Part shown: positions 8,280-15,196 of the stretch, one piece after another
How the letters are laid out: each line of letters starts with the position of its first letter
Position numbering within the stretch: position 1 is the stretch's first letter
Assembly (NCBI GenBank): GCA_002506825.1
Contig: DAYH01000008.1
Coordinates: forward strand, 43,023-74,095
DNA from: Euryarchaeota archaeon UBA103
GTDB lineage: Archaea; Thermoplasmatota; Poseidoniia; Poseidoniales; Thalassarchaeaceae
DNA: 31,073 nt
Direction of reading: 5' to 3'
Notes under the pieces: generated by a model
Seen by the model: only the letters and a program-made list of their open reading frames with translations
What the model was told of the DNA's origin: nothing
Database searches by the model: none
Program-made: the position numbers and the translations under genes

Positions 8280-9158
8280 TCACAGATCTTCTCTCTCTGA
8301 TTTTCCTTCTTCAGACCAGTCGTAAATACCACGACCAGTCTTCTTCCCCAATTCTCCAGATTCTACCAGTCTGTCTAGCAGGGGGTGAGGGAGATAGGAA
8401 GAGTCACTGAACGACTCTGCAAGATTATTCAAAATATCTCTACGTACGTCTAGGCCCACTAAGTCAGATAGCTCTAGAGGTCCCATCGGGTGCCTATAAC
8501 CCAGCTTCATAGCTGTGTCAATGTCACTGGCACTAGCCACTCCCTCTGCCAACATTCTAATTGCCTCATTGCCCAAAACCACGCCAAGCCTACTAGTTGC
8601 AAATCCAGGTATGTCCCCGACAACAATAGTAGTTTTTCCCATTTCTTCACCAATCTCAATAACTTCTCTCACGATGTCGTCAGAAGCTAGATCATGTTTG
8701 ATCACTTCTAATAGCTTCATTATTGGAACCGGATTGAAAAAATGCATTCCAACCAACCTCTCCGGAGTTTTTACTGCAGATGCAATTTCAGAGATTCTCA
8801 ATCCAGAGGTATTAGTGGCCAAAATTGCATTTTCCGGTGCAAGCTCCTCTATTTTTCTGAATATCGATCTTTTCAGATCAATTTTCTCTGGGATCGCCTC
8901 GATTACTATATCAACTCCCGATAAGGCCCCCTCAAGGTCATTGTAGGCAACTAATTTATTTGACCAATTTTTGACTTCTTCTTCGGTATTCTTGCCTCTT
9001 GAGATGCCATTTCTCCAAAACTCACCAATTGAAAACATACCTTTCTCGAGGGAATCTGGAAATGCATCATACAACCTGGTTTCCCAACCAGTCTGGGCAC
9101 AAACCTGAGCGATACCTGAACCCATTGTTCCGGCTCCAATCACAGCTACGCTACGCAC
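8280..9158 (-). CDS. 3-hydroxyacyl-CoA dehydrogenase (PaaH/Hbd type)
   Basis: NAD-dependent oxidation of 3-hydroxyacyl-CoA to 3-ketoacyl-CoA. The N-terminal Rossmann motif is VAVIGAGTMGSGIAQ (residues 4-18 from the chosen start). Ser in NTSG and catalytic His139 in HFFNPV are followed by the C-terminal helical domain with GFATSRLG and HPMGPLELSDLVG. At about 292 aa it is the stand-alone form (PaaH, Hbd), not a FadB fusion. GTG 9158 is chosen because it gives the usual family N terminus and has GAGGT 9 nt upstream. A TTG at 9203 would add 15 residues and overlap the preceding stop. The operon position next to a di-iron epoxygenase and an enoyl-CoA hydratase suggests the lower part of an aromatic-CoA pathway. 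Confidence 0.93.
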   Translation of the reverse strand: MRSVAVIGAGTMGSGIAQVCAQTGWETRLYDAFPDSLEKGMFSIGEFWRNGISRGKNTEEEVKNWSNKLVAYNDLEGALSGVDIVIEAIPEKIDLKRSIFRKIEELAPENAILATNTSGLRISEIASAVKTPERLVGMHFFNPVPIMKLLEVIKHDLASDDIVREVIEIGEEMGKTTIVVGDIPGFATSRLGVVLGNEAIRMLAEGVASASDIDTAMKLGYRHPMGPLELSDLVGLDVRRDILNNLAESFSDSSYLPHPLLDRLVESGELGKKTGRGIYDWSEEGKSEREDL

Positions 9159-9199
9159 ACTCACGCTACCTCGAAGACAGTTCAAGAAATAAGACGTAC

Positions 9200-9763
9200 T
9201 CAAGCTTCACGGCCATAAGCGGCCAGAGCTGACTGAAACAACCTCTGCCGCGGAACGTCATGTTCAAGGAAGCAAGTAAACGGGGCCACATCCTTTAGTA
9301 GCTCAATGGCAGACACATATGCCCCGTAGATGAAAGGATCCGCCTCTTCAGTGGCGGGAATCATTATTCCAAGCCTTTCTAGCCCCTTCCTAGTATCTTC
9401 GTCCCAAATAGAGTAGGTGTGGTGTGTGAAGTGAAGGTAAGCAGAGAGCCTCCTGATATCGGACTTGGGCTTTTCAGTTAGACTTTCAAGTAGCAAGGTA
9501 TCTGGGTATCTGATTGCATAGAGGGAGAGCATTACTTCTCTCTGTGTTTCTTCCCTCCACTGTCTCTTTGGGAGTCCCATCCAGTCATCTATTTGATCGA
9601 GCATCCCAGCAGTGTATGGGCGTTTCACCGTATACAGAAGATTCTCATAGGTATCTGCGGATTCTTCATCTGAATGGTGGTGTTTGTAGAAATAATCGGT
9701 AAGGTGCTCGAAGAAGTGAGCACACTTCTCTTTGTCAAAAACGGTCAATGAGTGAAATTGCAT
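9200..9763 (-). CDS. Unknown 187-aa protein between epoxygenase and dehydrogenase
   Basis: I do not recognise this family. The protein appears soluble and mostly helical, with no signal peptide or membrane segment. It is rich in His, Tyr, Glu and Asp; visible marks are KHHHSDEES near residue 23, LHFTHHTYSIWDEDTRKGLERLG near 111-133, and a C-terminal FQSALAAYGREA. It does not show the ExxH pairs of a di-iron oxygenase, nor clear PaaB or PaaC features. It sits 13 bp after the BoxB/PaaA-like gene with a strong Shine-Dalgarno, and its stop precedes the dehydrogenase, so it is surely co-expressed with the oxygenase. A role as oxygenase partner, regulator or assembly factor is inference from position only. 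Confidence 0.8.
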   Translation of the reverse strand: MQFHSLTVFDKEKCAHFFEHLTDYFYKHHHSDEESADTYENLLYTVKRPYTAGMLDQIDDWMGLPKRQWREETQREVMLSLYAIRYPDTLLLESLTEKPKSDIRRLSAYLHFTHHTYSIWDEDTRKGLERLGIMIPATEEADPFIYGAYVSAIELLKDVAPFTCFLEHDVPRQRLFQSALAAYGREA

Positions 9764-9767
9764 TAAT

Positions 9768-9775
9768 CCACCTCC
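9768..9775 (-). promoter_or_regulatory. Strong Shine-Dalgarno GGAGGTGG
   Basis: On the minus strand GGAGGTGG ends 4 nt before ATG 9763, placed just after the TAG stop of the upstream oxygenase gene (9777-9779). It fixes the start of the 187-aa gene and shows that genes inside this operon use ribosome-binding sites. Confidence 0.7.
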
Positions 9776-9776
9776 A

Positions 9777-10916
9777 CTAGCCTTTCCACTCTCTGTACTG
9801 AATCCACTCTTTCTTCATGTAATCGTTGATTAGCTTATGTTCATCTTCATCAGTTGGAATTACAGTCTCCAGGTAAGCCTCATACTCACTGTCGCTCCCT
9901 TCGAAAACTTCCCCGTGAACAGTGAACTTCTCTCCCGCATACTTGCCGATACCTCTCTTGAACTTATCAGATGGGAGATAAAGCTCTGGCTCCCCTTCCT
10001 TCCGAGACTTACTGATTCTGACCATTTCCCTCCTCAGTTCCTCAAAGTATAGGTCTCTGCTAGCCTCATTCAAGTGCGCCCTGTCTGCGTCGATATCGGA
10101 CTCTCGCTCGTCATATCTTCCTTTGACGCCATAGACGTAAGCCCACTGAGCACTGGTCGAGTCATCGGTTCCAAATAGATCGAGTCCCGTACTGACCCAC
10201 TTGTTGATGTATTTCTGTAGCATGGAGATTGGAATGACGCCCTGCTTGACAATTCTTCGCAGTCCGTTTGCACCTGTGCCCAAGTGGAAGGACTCCTCTT
10301 TCAGCATCGGTCCCATACTTGCTGCGAGTGGTTTGAATGATGATGTACTCAGCATCTTAAGCTGGTACTTTCCATCTCTGTCTATGAAGTGAGTGAAGCA
10401 GAAGAAATCAAGCCAGTGGTCAATAGGCTCGTTGAATGAACCTAGAATTCTGGTTCCCTCTTGGGCATTCCTCTCCAAAAGCTTGGACGCCTCTCTAACG
10501 CCTTGCTCTCCGAAAAATGTGCACAATAGATATGCCATCTGCCAGCCATGCCTTTGTTCTTCACACATTATCCTAAGTGCAGACTTTCTATCATATTCCG
10601 TGGGTGCTGAAGCTAGTAAGTGGTTCTGTTGCTCCACACTTGCAAACTCTGTATCTCCCTGAACGCTTACCATGTTGATGATTGCATCCATAATGTTCTG
10701 CTGAGGAATCTGCATCCTACGCTCCCACTTTGGCATTCCTTGGAAATCTCCGAACTCTATCTCGCTACCCGCAGTATCCCAATCAAATTTGATATCAAAC
10801 CTGTAATCTCCGAGCCATGATGGATCGAAACCAATTCTCGTCTGCCACTCACTGAAGTCATTAATCCAAGACTCAAAGTTTTGACTGTAACTCTCTACTA
10901 TCTCAGTATCTGCCAT
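9777..10916 (-). CDS. BoxB/PaaA-like di-iron acyl-CoA epoxygenase
   Basis: A 379-residue ferritin-like di-iron protein of the family that epoxidises aromatic CoA thioesters (benzoyl-CoA 2,3-epoxygenase BoxB; phenylacetyl-CoA epoxygenase subunit PaaA). Candidate iron ligands are Glu95 in ASVEQQ, Glu120 and His123 in CEEQRHGW, Asp179 in FIDRDGKYQL, and Glu208 and His211 in KEESFHLG. The segments SFNEPIDHWLDFF and FTHFIDRDGK recall BoxB closely. It is longer than PaaA (about 310) and shorter than BoxB (about 475). A TATA-like box 25 nt upstream implies a leaderless transcript starting here. Downstream genes encode a 187-aa unknown and a hydroxyacyl-CoA dehydrogenase; upstream is an enoyl-CoA hydratase. 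The exact substrate and electron donor are unknown. Confidence 0.85.
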   Translation of the reverse strand: MADTEIVESYSQNFESWINDFSEWQTRIGFDPSWLGDYRFDIKFDWDTAGSEIEFGDFQGMPKWERRMQIPQQNIMDAIINMVSVQGDTEFASVEQQNHLLASAPTEYDRKSALRIMCEEQRHGWQMAYLLCTFFGEQGVREASKLLERNAQEGTRILGSFNEPIDHWLDFFCFTHFIDRDGKYQLKMLSTSSFKPLAASMGPMLKEESFHLGTGANGLRRIVKQGVIPISMLQKYINKWVSTGLDLFGTDDSTSAQWAYVYGVKGRYDERESDIDADRAHLNEASRDLYFEELRREMVRISKSRKEGEPELYLPSDKFKRGIGKYAGEKFTVHGEVFEGSDSEYEAYLETVIPTDEDEHKLINDYMKKEWIQYREWKG

Positions 10917-10935
10917 AACCCTCGCTTGAATAACA

Positions 10936-10946
10936 GGTATATCAAA
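10936..10946 (-). promoter_or_regulatory. TATA-like box of the epoxygenase gene
   Basis: TTTGATATACC on the minus strand is centred about 25 nt before ATG 10916, the spacing expected for an archaeal TATA box driving a leaderless mRNA. It suggests the epoxygenase, 187-aa protein, dehydrogenase and SemiSWEET can be transcribed separately from the two genes upstream. Confidence 0.5.
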
Positions 10947-10976
10947 CGACGTATCATAGATTCGACAAATTTATGA

Positions 10977-11861
10977 TCAGTTCCCTTCAAATCTCGGGGT
11001 CTTAGTCTCTACATATGCCTTGATTCCTGCTTTGGCATCGTTGGATTGGAATAAATCAGATTGCAACTCCCTCTCCAAGGCCAAGTGATACTCCAGGGGA
11101 ATCTCTAGGCCACTTTGGACACTTCTCTTGATATTGCCAATGGCCTTTGCCGCGGCGAAGGGCAGAGTAAATCTTCCTGCGTAGTCTAGAATATCCTGGT
11201 GAAACTCTTCAAGTGACATTGAGTCATATATATCGTGAACGAGATCCATTTCTCTCGATTCCTCAAAGGAGAATTTTCTCCCTGTCACCATTATCTCCAT
11301 GGCTTTTGCCTTGCCGACAAGTCTGGATAAACGAGCAGTCCCTCCAGTACCTGCAAGGACGCCAAGTGCCACTTCAGGAAGTCCGACTTGGAAATTTCCC
11401 TTTCTAGCAACTCTGATATCCGCAGCCATAGCTATTTCCAAGCCTCCTCCAACGGTATGCCCATTCAAAGCGGCTATGACAAGCTTGGGAGTTTGCTCCA
11501 AACGAGAAAGAGTCTCATTAGCATGAAGGCAGAAGAAATACTTGTACCTCGGAGTCAGTTTGTTTAGGTACTTGATACTGGCACCAGCGGAGAAGAATTT
11601 CTCACCATATCCAGTGATTAGAATAACAGATACATCATCATCAAATCTCGCACTTAGTATCGCATCATCAATATCGTGCCACATCTCTCTAGTGTATGTA
11701 TTTACAGGAGTTTTTCCCTCAGTGAGCGGCTCACCAGCAGAGTCCGAGCATAGTTCGATTATCGCTATGCCGTTCTCTGTTACTCCATAGTTTACCAAGT
11801 TGTTCTTCATCGGCTGAAGTTCGGGCCATGACGTCATGACCTTTCCACAAGGGAGGGCCAT
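10977..11861 (-). CDS. Enoyl-CoA hydratase (crotonase family)
   Basis: A crotonase of about 294 residues. Both catalytic glutamates are present: one in VGGGLEIAMAADIR (Glu142) and one in GLPEVALGV (Glu163), followed by TGGTARLSRLVG. The oxyanion-hole strand is FFSAGASIKYL. This supports hydration of an enoyl-CoA, or a related PaaF-type step. The start is uncertain: ATG 11861 is listed; ATG 11810 (MKNNLVNYG) is nearer the usual crotonase N terminus, and TTG 11870 is less likely. It lies 27 bp after the FAD oxidoreductase and 60 bp before the epoxygenase, all on the minus strand. It is much shorter than BoxC, the crotonase-type ring-cleaving lyase of the Box pathway. Confidence 0.9.
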   Translation of the reverse strand: MALPCGKVMTSWPELQPMKNNLVNYGVTENGIAIIELCSDSAGEPLTEGKTPVNTYTREMWHDIDDAILSARFDDDVSVILITGYGEKFFSAGASIKYLNKLTPRYKYFFCLHANETLSRLEQTPKLVIAALNGHTVGGGLEIAMAADIRVARKGNFQVGLPEVALGVLAGTGGTARLSRLVGKAKAMEIMVTGRKFSFEESREMDLVHDIYDSMSLEEFHQDILDYAGRFTLPFAAAKAIGNIKRSVQSGLEIPLEYHLALERELQSDLFQSNDAKAGIKAYVETKTPRFEGN

Positions 11862-11888
11862 ATCAATCAAACGGAAAGCACCGGGGAG

Positions 11889-13115
11889 TCAAGTATCACT
11901 ATCTGGGAAGGATACGGAACCCCCTGTTTTCTTAACTTCCTTCCACTGCTCTCCAATTTTAAGAGCCTCCTCACTCTGCTCCCAAGAATCCCTTCTAAGC
12001 GATCTACGGAAGGGCATCCTAGTCACCGTCCTCCCATCATTCATCTTCTTTCTCCTGAGCATGGCTAATTTTGCAATGGGCCACATCATCTTTCTGATTA
12101 TCCCAGGAGTGTAAACCCAGCGCATAAATTCCAATCCATCGCCCTTCTTCTTTTGATCTCTCATCCAATATCGTGCAACCATCTTGAATCCTCTATCTCC
12201 AATCCTGTTCATAAGGAATCGATTTGTAGCACTGACCTTAATCAGCGGTACTAAGCGTTTCCTAATTTCTTCTTCGTAGTCACACTCGCCAAGTATTGAT
12301 TTGGCCGCCAAAGACCCACTAGTTATGGCATATCTCATCCCAAAACCCCACATGAAATCTTGAAGTCCACCAGCTTCCCCTACGTAGAATCTCCCATCAT
12401 GTAGGTATCTATCAGGAATAGAAAAATCCCCTTTGCCGCCGACTCTCTTGATTGGCTTTCGATTCAACTCGTAATGCTTCTCATACCAGGCTATGGTTTC
12501 ATTCAGATATCTACCGCTCTTTTTCTGTTTTCTCCAAAGACAGGTACAGATGAGTCCAACTCCATCGATTATTATCAGGTATGAATAAGCACCAGGGGCC
12601 AATTTATCATTTAATTGGAATGATACATGATTCGGATGATCCGTATGAAAAACTTCTCCAAAAGCTATCGCACTAGACTCCTTAGGTCCCGCTGCAATAA
12701 TTTGGCAATCCTGCGGGTCTCTTCTGGAGTTGTAGTGTATTTTTGCTCCGGCGGCAATTGCCATTCTCTTGAAGCCCTGATCTATGCAATGCTCATCAGT
12801 ACCTCTCTCGACTACCCTGAATGCAATACCTTCAGTTCTAGGTTGGGTGATCACATCGTCTGGATGGATTAGATCTACGACGCCGAACGCATCGGATTTG
12901 AAAGATTCAGGATCAAGGCCCCATTCACGCATGTCTTCGAAGAAGTCATCCCCGGTCGTCCAATTTTCAAGTCCTTGGAAATCTCCATCGAACCTCGCGC
13001 CACTATCGCCTCTAATTTCGTGAACATGGACTTCAATACCCGCATTGGCCAGTATGGTAGCCGCCGACAGTCCAGACAGGCCGGCTCCGAGAATGTGTAC
13101 GGGCCCTCTTTCCAC
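11889..13115 (-). CDS. FAD-dependent oxidoreductase, geranylgeranyl-reductase-like
   Basis: A flavoprotein of about 408 residues. The dinucleotide-binding motif VHILGAGLSGLSAATILANAG begins at about residue 6, and a second FAD contact GEAGGLQDFMWGFGMRYAI lies in the C-terminal half, the pattern of the geranylgeranyl reductase / PHBH-like family. The C-terminal 110 residues are basic (RRKK, RRSLRRDSW). Family members saturate isoprenoid chains of archaeal lipids or hydroxylate aromatics. GTG 13115 is chosen because it places the Rossmann fold at the N terminus; the open frame continues to TTG 13232, but that would overlap the moaE start. It is the first gene of the minus-strand run leading to the epoxygenase, so a link to aromatic metabolism is possible but unproven. 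Confidence 0.8.
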   Translation of the reverse strand: MERGPVHILGAGLSGLSAATILANAGIEVHVHEIRGDSGARFDGDFQGLENWTTGDDFFEDMREWGLDPESFKSDAFGVVDLIHPDDVITQPRTEGIAFRVVERGTDEHCIDQGFKRMAIAAGAKIHYNSRRDPQDCQIIAAGPKESSAIAFGEVFHTDHPNHVSFQLNDKLAPGAYSYLIIIDGVGLICTCLWRKQKKSGRYLNETIAWYEKHYELNRKPIKRVGGKGDFSIPDRYLHDGRFYVGEAGGLQDFMWGFGMRYAITSGSLAAKSILGECDYEEEIRKRLVPLIKVSATNRFLMNRIGDRGFKMVARYWMRDQKKKGDGLEFMRWVYTPGIIRKMMWPIAKLAMLRRKKMNDGRTVTRMPFRRSLRRDSWEQSEEALKIGEQWKEVKKTGGSVSFPDSDT

Positions 13116-13194
13116 GAATAACCGACTTATGTCATACGCTTCAACAGTTGGGTCTCTTCCGGCTAATTCAAGTCGAGTAAGGGGATGCGCAACT

Positions 13195-13614
13195 ATGTCA
13201 GTACATATCTCAGTTGAGGCAGAAGTCCTCAATCCAGACTCTCTAAGAAAGATTCTGGAAACAGAAGGATGTGGAAGTATTGTCTCATTTATCGGAATTA
13301 CTAGGGAGTCTGAGGGAAATTCTATGGTGGAGAGATTAGAATTCGATCATTGGGACAAAGAGCTACCTATCGCCCTGGAAAAAATTGGACGTAATGCTGT
13401 GTCAGAGTTTGAAATTAACTCCGTCGTAATAGCGCACAGGACAGGAGTAGTTTTGCCATCTGAACCTATTGTCTGCATACATGTTGCCTCTCCTCATAGA
13501 GTAGCAGGATTTGCAGCTTGTTCTTGGATAATGGATGAATTAAAGTCGCAGGCACCTCTTTGGAAGAAAGAAGTCACAACAGAGGGCGAGTCTTGGAAAT
13601 CTGGCTTAGGATGA
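13195..13614 (+). CDS. moaE: Molybdopterin synthase catalytic subunit MoaE
   Basis: MoaE, with MoaD, converts cyclic pyranopterin monophosphate to molybdopterin by adding two sulfurs. The 139-residue protein has the family pattern: GSIVSFIGITRES near residue 26, VVIAHRTGVVLPSEPIV, ASPHRVAGFAACSWIMDELK, and the lysine-bearing active-site segment APLWKKEVTTEGESW near the C terminus. Length is normal. ATG 13195 is chosen because homology begins there; the open frame extends 50 codons upstream but that part lies over the divergent oxidoreductase gene and is not MoaE-like. moaC follows 74 bp downstream. MoaD is not in the window. Confidence 0.93.
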   Translation: MSVHISVEAEVLNPDSLRKILETEGCGSIVSFIGITRESEGNSMVERLEFDHWDKELPIALEKIGRNAVSEFEINSVVIAHRTGVVLPSEPIVCIHVASPHRVAGFAACSWIMDELKSQAPLWKKEVTTEGESWKSGLG

Positions 13615-13653
13615 AATAATCCTTCCATTCAATCGGATCGCTATCCAGATTAC

Positions 13654-13667
13654 CTATTAGTAAAACC
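13654..13667 (+). promoter_or_regulatory. TATA-like box upstream of moaC
   Basis: CTATTAGTAAAACC is centred about 29 nt before ATG 13689, in the 74-bp gap after moaE. The spacing suits a leaderless archaeal transcript, so moaC and the genes after it may have their own promoter. Confidence 0.35.
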
Positions 13668-13688
13668 CCCCTCCCATTAGTCAGTAAG

Positions 13689-14147
13689 ATGGATGGAAAA
13701 AGAGTTGGTATTGTAGATATTGGTTCCAAGAGAGTGGTATTCAGGAAAGCCGAGGCTACGGGAATACTGAAGCTATCCAAGGAAAGTCTGAGTATCGTCT
13801 CCGACGGGAAGTCAATCAAAGGAGATGTCAGGGAGGCATCCACTGTAGCCGCCATTCAAGCTGTCAAAGAAACCCCTCGGACCATCCCTCACTGTCATTC
13901 TGTTCCAGTAGAGGGGTGCTCGGTTGATTGGACGATAGAACCCATTGGTTTGAGATGCACCGTCACAGTAAGTACTCACTGGACCACAGGCGTCGAGATG
14001 GAGGCTCTATGCGGAGTAAGCGCTGGTCTGCTATGCGCTTTCGATATGCTCAAATCCACCGAGAAAGACTCAAACGGACAATATCTCGACACATGTATTG
14101 AAGGAATCAGAGTTTTAGAAAAGAAGAAGGGGCAGCCGCACAATTGA
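13689..14147 (+). CDS. moaC: Cyclic pyranopterin monophosphate synthase MoaC
   Basis: MoaC rearranges the MoaA product, 3',8-cyclo-7,8-dihydro-GTP, to cyclic pyranopterin monophosphate, the first stable intermediate of molybdenum cofactor synthesis. The 152-residue protein keeps the core motifs: GDVREASTVAAIQAVKET, TPRTIPHCHSVPVEG (active-site His region), TTGVEMEALCGVSAG, and FDMLKSTEKD with the catalytic-region lysines. Length matches the family (about 160). It lies between moaE and glpX on the same strand, 25 bp before glpX. MoaA is not in the window. Confidence 0.93.
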   Translation: MDGKRVGIVDIGSKRVVFRKAEATGILKLSKESLSIVSDGKSIKGDVREASTVAAIQAVKETPRTIPHCHSVPVEGCSVDWTIEPIGLRCTVTVSTHWTTGVEMEALCGVSAGLLCAFDMLKSTEKDSNGQYLDTCIEGIRVLEKKKGQPHN

Positions 14148-14172
14148 ATGACCAGTTACCCTTCGCACGTAC

Positions 14173-15126
14173 ATGGCGACATCGGATCTGGCGAATTTCT
14201 TCCTCCAAGCCACTGAGGCGGCGGCAGTAGCCGCATCTCCCTGGAGGGGAAAAGGAGACGGTAAGGCGGCTGATGGAGCCGCCGTTGAGGCAATGAGGGC
14301 CGTCTTTGATACCGTGCCATTCGATGGCAGGGTGGCCATAGGAGAAGGAGAGAGAGACGATGCCCCCATGCTTTGGATTGGTGAGCCACTTGGATCGATG
14401 CAAGGAGTCCCCGGAGCTCCGAGCATAGATATTGCGGTAGATCCACTGGAATGTACAAATCATGTAGCAAATGATCTTCCTAATGCAGTGGCGGTCTTAG
14501 CGGCCGCACCAAAGGGATCACTTTTACACGCTCCAGACTGCTATATGAACAAAATTGCAGGACCGAAGGAATTACTCGGAGAATTAAGCCTCGACGCAGA
14601 GACTTCCTACAATCTAGAGTCGGCATGTGAGGTACTGGGAAAGGCTCCTAAGGAACTCAATGTGGTGGTAATGGATCGCCCCAGACATGATGTCCTAATC
14701 AGAGAGATCAATGATTTTGGTGCCAACGTGATAAGGATTGGAGATGGAGATGTATCCGCGGCACTAAATGCAGCAGATCCAGGTTCCGATATTGACATGC
14801 TAATGGGAATAGGGGCGGCCCCGGAGGGCGTCATTACCGCAACAGCTCTCAGAGGCCTAGGCGCTCCCTTTCAGGGAAGATTGGTTTTCAAGAATGACGG
14901 CCATAGAGAGAGAGCCGAAAGAATGATCGAAGGAGATATCGAGAGACTGTGGGACAGGGATGATCTATGCTCTTCAGATGACTCCATATTCATTAGCTCT
15001 GGAGTTTGTGATGGAAGAACCAAGGGAGTTGAATTCCATAAGGACGGAAAGGCAACGGTACATTCAGAAATTATTGACGTATCTTCTGGAATTCACAAAT
15101 TTGTCTCATCCACTAGAAAATTCTAG
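14173..15126 (+). CDS. glpX: Class II fructose-1,6-bisphosphatase (GlpX)
   Basis: Dephosphorylates fructose 1,6-bisphosphate in gluconeogenesis. The 317-residue protein shows the Li-sensitive phosphatase motifs of GlpX: KAADGAAVEAMR (Lys31, Asp34), AIGEGERDDAPML (Glu58, Glu60), DIAVDPLECT (Asp90, Glu93, Thr95), and GAAPEGVITATALRGLG. In the metal-binding motif the usual DPLEGT or DPIDGT glycine is Cys94, while the metal-ligand acids and catalytic Thr are kept. The start is ATG 14173. A class I aldolase follows 70 bp downstream, making two consecutive gluconeogenic steps. This is the bacterial-type enzyme, rather than the bifunctional archaeal FBP aldolase/phosphatase. Confidence 0.92.
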   Translation: MATSDLANFFLQATEAAAVAASPWRGKGDGKAADGAAVEAMRAVFDTVPFDGRVAIGEGERDDAPMLWIGEPLGSMQGVPGAPSIDIAVDPLECTNHVANDLPNAVAVLAAAPKGSLLHAPDCYMNKIAGPKELLGELSLDAETSYNLESACEVLGKAPKELNVVVMDRPRHDVLIREINDFGANVIRIGDGDVSAALNAADPGSDIDMLMGIGAAPEGVITATALRGLGAPFQGRLVFKNDGHRERAERMIEGDIERLWDRDDLCSSDDSIFISSGVCDGRTKGVEFHKDGKATVHSEIIDVSSGIHKFVSSTRKF

Positions 15127-15196
15127 CTCTTCTAAACAAATCCTTTCAACGATGGATTAATTTCTCATAACTCACTCGTAGCAATCGGTGGTGGAT

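Noticed and set aside
9159..9203. TTG 9203 as start of the hydroxyacyl-CoA dehydrogenase
   Set aside because: It adds 15 residues before a Rossmann motif that normally begins at the N terminus; GTG 9158 has a better-placed GAGGT.
9200..9763. Calling the 187-aa protein PaaC or PaaB
   Set aside because: No ferritin-like ligand pattern or PaaB-type motif could be seen; only its position suggests it.
13045..13194. 50-residue N-terminal extension of MoaE
   Set aside because: It is antisense to the divergent oxidoreductase and has no MoaE similarity; ATG 13195 gives the normal length.
13116..13232. TTG 13232 as start of the FAD oxidoreductase
   Set aside because: It would overlap the moaE start by 38 bp and place 39 extra residues before the flavin-binding motif.
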